Source: Acanthaster planci (Eukaryota > Echinodermata > Asteroidea > Valvatida > Acanthasteridae). From it: a stretch of 64,000 nucleotides of DNA. Below are positions 1 to 9,547 of the stretch, in pieces. The notes below the pieces were generated by a model, which was not told the origin of the DNA, made no database searches, and worked only from the letters and a program-made list of their open reading frames with translations. The stretch lies in assembly GCF_001949145.1 (NCBI RefSeq), contig NW_019091425.1, positions 921,609 to 985,608 of the forward strand, in the 5' to 3' direction. Position 1 is the first letter of the stretch, and each line of letters starts with the position of its first letter. Position numbers and translations under genes: made by a program.

Positions 1-132
1 TCCGGCAGAACAGAATCCCCCGTGACTGGTCCTGCCCTGAGAGAGCTTCGATCAGAGTTTTGGACAAACAGTCCAGCAGAGGGTTTTTGTTGGCCTCCTT
101 GTCTTTCATGCTTTGGAGGAGCTCTTCTTTTT
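1..132 (-). CDS. IFIH1-like: RLR1 exon 12 (partial): start of second RecA domain
   Basis: Enters in phase 1 after an acceptor at 133-134 on the minus strand. Encodes a charged helix, then [15 protein letters not shown] and the strand SRGILFCR, matching RLR2 exon 11. No donor is reached before the window edge. Confidence 0.85.
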
Positions 133-3100
133 CTGTTGGTATTCCCCATACAAAGAATGATCCTTTATGATTTACACTGAGCCTTGCGGAACAGGGCTAC
201 AACTCCTGAGTAACAGAAGGCTACATATATATACTTTGATCAAGAGCAGCTAGTATATTATGAGGTGAGAATGCAGGAATATGAAGTGTCCATGAAATAA
301 TCACCAGAGGCTTTGAGGGCTCCACATTTGTGTTTACCTATAGGCACCCCTTAAAAATACCCCTTTCTTGTGCTCTGTATCAACTTTTATAAAACTACCT
401 CAATTGTAACTTCAAGATTTTCCCTTTTTTAAAAGAAAATTGTTACAAAAATTCTGAGCACAGGAAATAATCCTGGCAACTCTCACCCACCCCAATGTGT
501 ATATGTAGATGGAATAACAGTTCCCTCCAAGTTAATTGTGGAAGAAAGCACAAATGCACAAATGTAGGTATGCATTGAAACTGTGCTTCAGGCAAACTCA
601 AAATTTATTTCACAAAAAGTAAGCACAGAATATTTTCTTGACCTCTGAACAAGTCCACCAACTGCTGCTCAAAGGAATTGATAGGACATTCTTCCTCCTC
701 ATCATGTCGCGTGAGGTGTTTCTGCAGGTGATCCAGAGCATCCTGGATGCGAGCATCACGGTTGATGTAGAGGCTGTTGTTGTACTCCTAGGATATTCAA
801 ACATTTAATGATGAAAAATTTGGATCCCATTTTGGTCATGATTTATTTCGAAGATTCGTTGAATGGAATATGGGCGTTTCACAATAGTGCACCTCCAAGA
901 GTTTGCAATGTGTTGGCCAATCTCAGTGCGCAAAATCTGCCGACCCAGTACGCGTTTGGAAAGGGTCAACAACTTTTGCATACTGTGATTGGCCAACGTG
1001 TTGCAAACTCTTGGAGGTGCACTTTTGTGAATCGCCCGTATTCTCTTTGGAGGTGAAAAAGTTTCAGTAAATGTGTTTGTAATATATCACAGCTTTGAAA
1101 TGATTGAGCAACTGTTGAAAGGCGAATAAAAAAATGTTCAAGAATTACTTGAAAAGTTTAGGATTCCATACTGTATTTTGTGCATGTTGATGAAAAAGTC
1201 TGACTTTTACAAATCTGTGTTATGATGCCATCTCCCTTTTTTCAGCCAAAGTGAAAAATATTCTAACTATACAGTCTTGAAATCAGAATTCACAGTGTGA
1301 AACTACTACAAATGTTAAGGTTAACAATTCAATAACACTGAAGCTGATTTTTCTGTGTGCTCACGCCCGTCACTAAAGGGGACCCAGAGGGTTTGCTCCC
1401 CCCCCCTGTGAGCAACTGGCCCTGTTGGTAAAATTGTAAGTATCAAAATTATCTATTGTTCTTATGATGTGTGTCCCTACCTTGCACTGTGGCACTCCCC
1501 CATACCAGAAGCTGAAGACGGACTGTGTGTGCTGTTTTGGACAAAAAGCGAAAAGTATGCAACTGTATCTGAGGCTCACCTTCAGGTGGTCAACACATGT
1601 TACGAGGCACAAGCGTACACCATTGTCCTCAACTTCCCTGGCAACGTACTCTTGCATTCGGACCAGCCACTGCTCATAGACCTGAGTGCCACGGCTGGGC
1701 GGACATTTCAAATCGTGGCTTTCCTTGCGGATGATCTCCCCACCTGGCACAAATTCAGGATAAACTCAACTCATTTGGGGGCTTTTACTCACGCTTTACA
1801 GCTTCCTTGTAGTCGGTCAAAAAGCCATGGGATTAGGAAGGCTATCGCCTTTAGTGTGATACTTGCAACAATTGATTCTTTTTGGACCACAAGAAAATAC
1901 AAAAGTACCAGAATGACCAGGTCTCGATTGAGATCACAAAGTTGATTGGAAGCAGAGAGCTTTAGACACACTACCAGATCTGTAAATTGATTTTATTTTG
2001 TATTTCACAGGCTTAATTTTTGAGGAATTTAGTTTCAAAACAAAAAAATTCAAGTAAATGGCAACATTTCTAAATAACTAAATTTAATAAGCTGCTTTGC
2101 TCAATAATTATATCCAACAAACAGGCTTAACTTTTAGCACCCAAAAAAATCCCTTAACACTCATTTAAAAACTGTCTCTGACATCTCCAAATTTCAGCTA
2201 TTATTTCTTAATAGCTATTATTACCCAAAACCTGATCCTTTTTATGAAGTTAAGTTGCTAATTTATTGTGGTTTTTGTTCCAAACCTAACAGAGTTACCA
2301 AAAAATAATTTCCAAGTTAATTATGCAGAAGATAAAGAGATTTATAGTTACCAGGTGTTTTGGAGATGCAATCTTCAATCTGCGCCATGATTGGTTCAAT
2401 GATTTTCCTGAAAAGATCATTCCTCCGTCCTTTCACAGGTTTGATGACTGCAATTGACCAATCAAAATCAAGGATATTACAACCTTGCTGGGATAATCAA
2501 ACATCATTTCAGGTTTCGTTGTGAAAGTACTTCCAAACGCAAGTGTACATTTCCTACCAATGTGCGTCGTGCTGCTAAGATACAAACTGCATGTATAATG
2601 TATTCTAGAATTAAAAACTTAATTTTGATAGCTTTTGGGCAACTAAACCCAAGTATCCAGCTGCCCCCTGGATGTATACCTAGAGTCTTAGTTATACTCT
2701 CTATGTTAAAAGAGATCCCAATCTACAAGGTACCCAAGTATCATACACAGAGCAACCCACTTTCTGTCGGCTTGTCCCTGTTTTTCTTCAGTTCCTCCAA
2801 GTTTTCCAGATTCTGCACGGTGCACAGCCTTTCGGCATCAAGATTAGCACACAGGGTCAAGATGTGTGTCTGGGCCTTGTATCTGGTCTTGGCTTTGCCT
2901 ACACCCATCGAGGCTGTCAGGCCAAGAACCTTACAAAAAGTAATGAAGCAGAAAAGAGAGAATATTACATTGGGGAGGTAGTTCACCAAGGCTAAAAAAG
3001 TGTAAAAAAGTGACTTTTTATTTTGTATTTCAACACAAATTGACTTTCAGGAATAATTTTGTGCAGGGGAAGACAGTATCAGGGTATTTCAGTTGATTAA

Positions 3101-6100
3101 CACTCCACAAGTACTAGAAGGTAACCAAATTACTACCACTAATTTTTGTACATTGATGGGATTGGTTTATGGATGCAATGCAGACTTCCAGGTAAAGTGT
3201 TTTGAAGTAAAAATTATAATATATATAATGATTATTTATTTTCCCTAGTAGATATAGAAATATTAGGTTAAATTTCATAAGCAGTACACAATTAGATACC
3301 TATTTCTGTTGCTCAGAATGAGAACAAAGTAGATCTAAATTTAATGTAACGTTACTCAACCCTTTGATTTACAGTCTTAATAACAAAGACAGGGATATCA
3401 TGCAGTGTGCCCATTCGCTACATTACTGTGGCTAAGAGAAAATGACAGAGAAATCTTACCTGAGGTCTCTCCTTCTCTGGAGAAGCCAACTTCAGGCTAC
3501 AATATTCCGCCATGATTTCATTGTACGGATCGCCTTTCTGTTAAAAAGAAAAACATCGTGGGCACTTTTAGAGTGTCAATCCCTCATGCTACAAAAGGCT
3601 GGCTACAGTCCCTAGCTAAATACAGGCTTGCATAAAATCATGTTTATATCTACAGAAGTTGTGTCATCTCAGATGTTGTCACCAGGCCTATCACCAAAAG
3701 GGTCCCCGATGGACCAGGCCTTCCCTGGAGAGCAGATGCCTCCCCATCAACAAAAACTATAAGCCTTAAAATTTTCTGTAAATCTTGTGATGTGGCCCCC
3801 TCCCACAAGTACCGTGGCCCCCTGTAATGTCCGAAACTGGCGACAGAGCTGACAATCACATGAAACATGTGCTGATGAGCAAACAAGTGATCATGGTGAG
3901 AGCTTTTACAGATATATGAGTTGGCTGATCCTGATGTCACATTGTGTGATGATCACTATTGAAAATCAGCTATAACACAAAAGACACATATAAGGGATTT
4001 GCAAAAGCTGAAGAAATTTGAGGAGCGCAAGGAAGAATATTTTATTGATATTGGCCCTCATTTTTGCCTACCTGGCAGTGATGGCACTCATCTAAGATGA
4101 GCAGGCCAATCTTGGACAGCTCCATACATTCGTTGTCCTCTTTGTTTCCATGCAGAGCATTGACCAAGATCTGGGCTGTCATGACAAGGACATCTTTCTT
4201 TTCCAAGAGGTCCAACAATGAGCCAATGTGACCCACCTCACCACTCAGACCCATGATGCGTTTGCCGTCGATGTACTTCTTAAACACGTCACACTGTTGC
4301 TTGACAAGTGGCACCTTACACATACAATTAATGTACAATTAAGATATGAAGCTTTGCATGGTGGATGAAACATGAGAAATGGGTTTGCGGGTACACCATG
4401 GAATCAATCTCTTTTGGATGAGGTGTGGTTCTTAAAAGAACCGGTGAGTATAATCTCGACGTTTTGGCCAATTTGCTCTGGCCGTCCTCAGGAGAGTGTG
4501 CCCGACTGGAGTGGATAACTGGTTATAAAGGTAATCCGGAAGCAGTGGAGAGTGGAACAGGATTCACGGGTTGAGTGACTAACATCTTCATGAAAGAATC
4601 TGAAACATCATCTCTCCTCACCGCCGACCGCAAACCCACCATTTGGCTGCTCCATGTTGACGACACATTCGTCACATGGCCCCATGGTCAAGATCACCTC
4701 CAAGAATTCCTCAAGTACCTCAACGAGCAACACCCCAAGACGGACACCTCTCCTTCTTAGATGTTCAACAGTCCAGAAACCCAGACAGCATCCTCAATCA
4801 CCGTGTCCAGCGCAAGCCCACCCACACTGACTGGTACCTGCACCAGTGATCTTTCCACCACCCAGCCATCAAGACCTCTGTCAACCGCACCCTCGTCCGG
4901 AGAGCCTACGAGATCTGCGACCAGAATAAACTACACCAAGAACTCCACCACATCAAGATGAACGGCTATTAATGTATCAACCTTTCCAAGCCGTCCCCCA
5001 GGACATTAGGGTCTCCTATACCCCAAGTCCCTCCCTCACCCACAGCATTAGGGTCACCTATACCCAAAGCCCCCAACCCCCCATCGCCACAGCATGTCTA
5101 CCGTACCTGGGCCCCACCTCCCACCAACTCCGGAGCATCCTACAGTCTGCCAACATTGAAGTACATCATTCAGCACCCAACAAGCTGCAGGCTGCACTTC
5201 ACACCCACAAGGACATGCCCAACCCAGCAGTTGCCCTGGCGTATATCGCATTCCATGTGAATGCGGCTAAGTATAAAGAGAAACCGGCAGGAACCTCCCC
5301 ACCAGACGTCAAGAACACCTGGCTCGCACGGCCGACCAGGAGAGTACGACAAGTCGGCCATCATCAAACACGCACACTCCATGGACCATCCCATTGAATG
5401 GCACAAAACAGAACTCATTGACCCCATCCAGAACTGGCTCCCAAAGCGAATACGAGAAGCCATCAAGATTTTTCGGCACAACACCGTACCCCAAGACATT
5501 GGTTTCAAGCTCAGTGACATCTGACGCCCCCTATTAGCACTGAAGCAGACACCCACTCTCGGGCAGTAGGGTCCCCAATACCCGAAACCCATGCCACACA
5601 CCCAGGCGTTAGGGTCTTCTCTATCCGAAGCCACCCAACTAACCCCCCCCACCATAAGGGTCCCCTATACCCGAACCCAAGGTTTCCCGCCAATTCCAGG
5701 ATCCAACACCTTCACGCAACACCCCACACGCTGAGTCACACAACCAGTGAATCCTCTTCCATGCTCCACTGCTTCTGGATTACCTTTATAACACACTCTC
5801 CTGAGGACAGCCAGAGCACACTGGCCAAAACATCAAGTTTATACTGATCGGTTCTTTTAAGAACCACACCTTGTCCAAAAGAGATAGATTCCATGGTGTA
5901 CAATGTTGTAATGTACACTTAATTATACAATTGTTTGAATAAGCAATTATAAAGGTTCTTATCTGATATAAAGACCTTCTCTAAAGTTGAAGCCTCCATT
6001 TCATGGATGACACATGAAGAGCACAAATAATAACTCTTTAAATTATTATTACCAGAGTCTGAGTCACAGTTAATCCATGCCAAATGTGGCTTTCATTTTC

Positions 6101-9100
6101 TGCACGTCTCTTGCAAGCCAATGAGAGTCAACCATTGCTACTAATTATGAATATAAATACGTCTGTGCTTTGCAGGAAAGCCTCACAACCATTCATCGTT
6201 ATCTACTCTGTGTATTTGGTAGGTTACCTCAACTGAACTTGACCAGTGACTTGTTTTTCTTACATAAATGTAAAGAGCTGGTGAAATTATGATTTGAGTT
6301 CAATGAAAACATTAGGTAAAGTTAGAAAAAAATGGAACCTGCATGTTGTACCTAAAAAGTAACTGATGTCGTTATGTAAGCTCAATGGTAAGATGTCATA
6401 TTTCACAAGTTTACCTTGTTGACGATGAATATGACTTTATTGGATCCGTTTTCCACTGGGTTTGGCACTTTGCTATTCCCAGTGCGTGGACCCACCCCAG
6501 GCTCCCTGTCCAGGACTGCCTTGGCCAGCCTGGCTGCGACGACGGTCTTGCCTGAGCCCGTCGGCGCCACTATGACCGAGTTCTTGCCTTGCAGGGAAGC
6601 AGCGACCAGTTCTTTCTGATAATTGCGAAGTTGTATGGGGATAATCTCTGGTGCCTCCTCCTCTACTGTGGGCATGTCATCAACACTGTCATCTTCCTCT
6701 GCTTCATCCTCTGGAGATGTGACGTTGCTCTAGAAAAAGCAAACAAAATAACCACAGTGTTCAGAGATTTTCATTTGATTTCAAAAGCATTCCAGTTCAA
6801 CTAATCCTTGTTTTTTGCTGCCAAAGATAGAAAAACAATAATAAAAACCTTTTACACATTTTTTGATGGCCAAGCCCACCCAAAAGCCAAACCTCAAATC
6901 CAGTGGTGTAAATTTGTGTCGGAAATTGGGGGGGGGTGGCGAATGGGGATTTGTGGGGAGGGGTGGATAATTGCCCAGCCATGGAAATTTGAAGAGTGGG
7001 GGGAGGGGGGTTGACACCATATGATATTATACAGGGGGCAACGTTTATGATATAAATTAACATCTGCAATATGTATTACGTTCATGCAGAATCTTACATA
7101 TTTTTAGTCCTTGGGAAGTCAGATTCAATAGCCCCCTTCCCACCTCACAAAGCGAGGGGGCCGGGACATATCCCCCATCCCCCAGGGATTTACTCCCACG
7201 CTCAAATCATCTATAAGATTTCAATAATGGAAAAAAAAATCAATTTTAAAAGTTCTCCCTACAAAGCCTATCATTTCTTTTCACTGGATAAATAAGTAGA
7301 TGTGGTTTACCTGTGATGGAACCTCTTTAGCCTGGGTGAGGTTCTTCTCATCTTGGGACATATTGAGGTTCACATCATTTGATTGTATGGATAAAGCACT
7401 CATTGCACAGTTTGTGTCCTGTGCTGCTGCACTTGTCAAAGACTCACAGCCACTGGCATTGTCTTCTCCAGGCGTACTCTCTCCATAAGTGACAGCTTGA
7501 TCAGTCATGGTCCCTGTGTTGACATCACTGCAGTTGGCAAGTTTGCATGCTATTTTGTCACAGGTACCATCATCTGAAATAATACATAGGGGAGAGGGAC
7601 TTTTCAAGTATAAATGAACAAGCCCCATACAAACATAGTACAAGGAAAAACCTTACTTTCAGCCAAAAATTTTATAGTGCCGGGTAGCGGCGCAAGATGG
7701 GGAACTCTGCCAAAAAGGTGTTATCCCCATAGGCGCCATTGGAGCAAGTGATACACCTGCGAAGTGGACGTTAATGTGCAGGTGCAGGTGTGCACACACA
7801 TACCAGGTGTGTGCCTGGGATGGTGCCTGCACATTAACATGCACTGTGCAGGCATATTGCTTGCTCAAATAGTGCCAAGGCAATTACAAGTTTTATGCAT
7901 ATTCTCGGAGAAGTTCTCCATCTTGTGCTGCTACACGATCTTTCCTTTCAGCTCAATTACGACCAGTGTAAATAACACTTCATGATAGTCAAGAGTCATC
8001 ATGCGCAGCCCACTGCCAGCTTCTGGAATAGCTTGGAAGCACATCACAATCTTGTAGATAATTTTTTATGTTAACAGTTTTCACCGATGGGAACCAGCTG
8101 CTTGCCGGTGGAAAGGGGAGCAGCCCCCTCTGCCAACCCTTCCCCCTGCCTGGAGCTGAATGCTTTCATCAGTTGTGAATTCGCACTAAATTTATGTTCA
8201 CATTCGCTTTCACATAGAGGATGAAGTACAGCCTTCAGGTATCAAAATTATATTACCTTCACCACTTATCATTTCAGACATCTGATCAGCGAGGATGGCC
8301 TGGCCATTCTCACGGAGACCCTCTATTAGGCGGCGAATGCTCTTTATCCCTTTGGTGAACAGAATGTTCATAAGTGCAATCGCCCCACATGAGCGGCTAT
8401 GGGTTTCGCACGCTGTGTTGACTTTCTCCCTCTCTGCGCTGCTGAGGTCTTCCACCAGGTGCACCATGATGTCTTGTGGTTGAATTGCCGCACAAAGCGT
8501 CGTAAAGAATGCCTTCAGTAGATGTTTGATGTAGTCCCTGCACTCGGCTTCTTTCACAGCGGTGTCTACCCCCTCAATGAAATCAGCCAGGTAGTTGAAA
8601 TTTGCTGTGGAGGATATCGGCAAATCTTTGGTTTTTCTCACTGGTTCACGTGCACCCGTGCTCAGTGTTACACAATGGCATATTGTACTGTATGAGGCGG
8701 ACTGCTAGATATGTCACAGAATTCCAAGACCCCTCACCACATTGATCATGGTGAAGGGTTATTTTAAATGTTTGTGGCTGGATTTCACGCAAAAGACGTA
8801 AATTTGGGGGGTTCTCCCAAGAGAGCTTTTGAATCTCAGATTTTTGTGAACAGTGGCAATAATGCCTTTGTAACTCATAATTTCGTGATGAGAAAAAAAA
8901 TGCAAAAAAATGGGAAAAGGTCTTCACAAAGGCACATGAGACGGTTGAATGTTAATAAACAATGAATTTCAGGGTTGCAACTTACGGGTCATTTCTCCCA
9001 TCTTCCTCAGAGACTGCAGAAAGGCACTGTATGTGCCTTTCTTATTTTCGCTGGCCAGAAAGTCCAAGAGCTCCTTGGTAGTTTCAAATTTTGTAACTAA

Positions 9101-9372
9101 AATTTAAAAATATACATGAATTATGGAAATTTTCAATGAATATTTTGATATTGTGGTACAAAGTAATATTCAATTAACTTAAACCTCCCACTGGCCAAAA
9201 AGGTTAATGCATTACAATGCTAATTCTTACCTCCTTCAACACCTGAACTGGTCAGTTCGGCAAGAAACTGTTTATTTGCATCCACATCCAGATTTTCTTC
9301 CAGGAAACTTCGGAAAACTTCTGTGATCAACGGCAATCTGGGATCACCATCAAACACCTCCACCTCCGCCAT
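1..9372 (-). CDS. IFIH1-like: RLR1: RIG-I-like receptor (CARD-CARD-DExD/H helicase), 3' part beyond window
   Basis: Cytosolic double-stranded-RNA sensor of the RIG-I/MDA5/LGP2 family; it should signal by CARD contact with a MAVS adaptor. Twelve coding exons are visible (about 747 residues): two CARD-like regions (residues 10-84 and about 95-205), an acidic linker, Walker A APTGSGKT at 355-362, DECH box at 480-483, motif III LGLTAS, and the family-specific helicase insert with GTQVYEQW and [13 protein letters not shown]. The last visible exon ends in the RGILFC strand of the second RecA domain. The remaining helicase and the C-terminal RNA-binding domain lie left of the window. The start ATG (context CACAATGG) follows an in-frame TGA eight codons upstream. 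Every exon has GT-AG borders and consistent phase. Its paralogue is RLR2 at 20820-38052; the MAVS-like gene is divergent from it. The insert resembles MDA5 and RIG-I about equally, so the subfamily is unsettled. Confidence 0.93.
643..787 (-). CDS. IFIH1-like: RLR1 exon 11: helicase insert, [13 protein letters not shown] helix
   Basis: 145 nt, phase 0 to 1. Encodes the helical insert found only in RIG-I-like helicases (Hel2i). RLR2 exon 10 is its counterpart with [13 protein letters not shown]. The glutamate-rich DEEEEC stretch is specific to this copy. Confidence 0.9.
866..1044. repeat. Foldback element AATACGGGCG, copy 1
   Basis: Hairpin in RLR1 intron 10: TGCACCTCCAAGAGTTTGCA on the left mirrors TGCAAACTCTTGGAGGTGCA on the right. 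Non-coding; the whole 82-residue frame over it is a by-product. Confidence 0.9.
1580..1743 (-). CDS. IFIH1-like: RLR1 exon 10: helicase insert, [11 protein letters not shown]
   Basis: 164 nt, phase 1 to 0. The GTQ-Y-E-W signature is characteristic of MDA5, RIG-I and LGP2. The counterpart in RLR2 ([11 protein letters not shown]) is 9 nt shorter. Confidence 0.9.
2352..2447 (-). CDS. IFIH1-like: RLR1 exon 9: helicase insert helix
   Basis: 96 nt, phase 1 to 1, the same length and phases as RLR2 exon 8. Encodes a basic, amphipathic segment ending ISKTP. Confidence 0.82.
2761..2929 (-). CDS. IFIH1-like: RLR1 exon 8: helicase motif III and insert start
   Basis: 169 nt, phase 0 to 1. Encodes [14 protein letters not shown] (motif III, TAS) followed by [12 protein letters not shown], as in all RIG-I-like helicases. 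RLR2 exon 7 has the same length. Confidence 0.93.
3460..3537 (-). CDS. IFIH1-like: RLR1 exon 7: loop after the DECH box
   Basis: 78 nt, phase 0 to 0. Encodes [17 protein letters not shown], the conserved post-DECH helix; RLR2 exon 6 is identical in length. Confidence 0.9.
4072..4314 (-). CDS. IFIH1-like: RLR1 exon 6: helicase motifs Ib to II (DECH)
   Basis: 243 nt, phase 0 to 0. Contains [12 protein letters not shown] and [11 protein letters not shown]; the aspartate and glutamate of DECH coordinate Mg-ATP. It ends right after the DECH box, as in RLR2 exon 5. Confidence 0.95.
4391..5901 (+). mobile_element. Penelope-like retroelement remnant with inverted terminal copies
   Basis: In RLR1 intron 5. 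4391-4580 and 5734-5901 are inverse complements (GTACACCATGGAATC.. and ..GATTCCATGGTGTAC), the pseudo-LTR arrangement of Penelope-like elements. Between them are frameshifted fragments of a reverse transcriptase ([21 protein letters not shown]) and a GIY-YIG-like tail ([22 protein letters not shown]). Non-functional. A TTAGGGTC..CCTATACCC word recurs in the non-coding parts. Confidence 0.82.
5902..6414. other. Rest of RLR1 intron 5
   Basis: AT-rich intron sequence; nothing recognised. Confidence 0.5.
6415..6729 (-). CDS. IFIH1-like: RLR1 exon 5: acidic linker and Walker A
   Basis: 315 nt, phase 0 to 0. A run rich in Glu and Asp is followed by [17 protein letters not shown] (Q-motif region) and [11 protein letters not shown] (motif I). 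In RLR2 this sequence is fused with the preceding linker exon. Confidence 0.95.
7311..7573 (-). CDS. IFIH1-like: RLR1 exon 4: CARD-helicase linker
   Basis: 263 nt, phase 1 to 0. Low-complexity, acidic and polar linker without recognisable fold; it corresponds to the first half of RLR2 exon 4. Confidence 0.8.
7676..7941. repeat. Foldback repeat with CAGGTG-rich core, copy 1
   Basis: Ends GGCGCAAGATGG and CCATCTTGTGCTGC are inverted; the core GTGCAGGTGCAGGTGTGCAC folds on GTGCCTGCACATTAA. A second copy is at 59912-60188. Confidence 0.8.
8257..8640 (-). CDS. IFIH1-like: RLR1 exon 3: second CARD
   Basis: 384 nt, phase 1 to 1. Contains [18 protein letters not shown] and [17 protein letters not shown], spaced like CARD helices 2-3 and 5. 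Symmetric phase-1 borders make it a shuffleable domain exon. Confidence 0.88.
8986..9096 (-). CDS. IFIH1-like: RLR1 exon 2: second half of first CARD
   Basis: 111 nt, phase 1 to 1. Encodes [20 protein letters not shown] and FLQSLRKMG, the last helices of a CARD. Equivalent to RLR2 exon 2 (126 nt). Confidence 0.85.
9231..9372 (-). CDS. IFIH1-like: RLR1 exon 1: start codon and first half of first CARD
   Basis: 142 nt, phase 0 to 1, exactly the length of RLR2 exon 1. Contains [20 protein letters not shown]2 has [17 protein letters not shown] at the same place. Confidence 0.88.
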
Positions 9373-9499
9373 TGTGCTCTTCTCCAAGCTTTTTCAAGAA
9401 CTACAAAGTTGAAGTTTACAGGTATGTTGGCAACACTTTCGGTCTGTTTGCATCGCCCTGCGTAGCACAAACTATAATCTCAGTAGTAAGGCTGACGTG

Positions 9500-9547
9500 T
9501 TTATAAAGCATGTCGAGCTCAGGGGATTTCCCCGAAGAATGAGAAAT
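9500..9547 (-). promoter_or_regulatory. RLR1 proximal promoter: TATA-like, kappaB site and TGAGAAAT
   Basis: GGGGATTTCCCC at 9522-9533 contains a perfect GGGRNWYYCC match, centred about 155 bp upstream of the RLR1 ATG. TGAGAAAT follows at 9540-9547 and a TATAAA on the minus strand lies at 9505-9500, between the kappaB site and the gene. The kappaB word and TGAGAAAT recur at the matching place upstream of RLR2. NF-kappaB control is inferred. Confidence 0.55.

Noticed and set aside
1469-1945. 158-residue plus-strand frame
   Set aside because: Antisense of RLR1 exon 10 plus intron; no family resemblance.
2454-2981. 175-residue plus-strand frame
   Set aside because: Runs antisense through RLR1 exon 8 and introns.
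4391-5901. Hammerhead ribozyme in the Penelope-like arms
   Set aside because: Some families have one, but I saw no CTGATGA core paired with a GAAA box in the arms.
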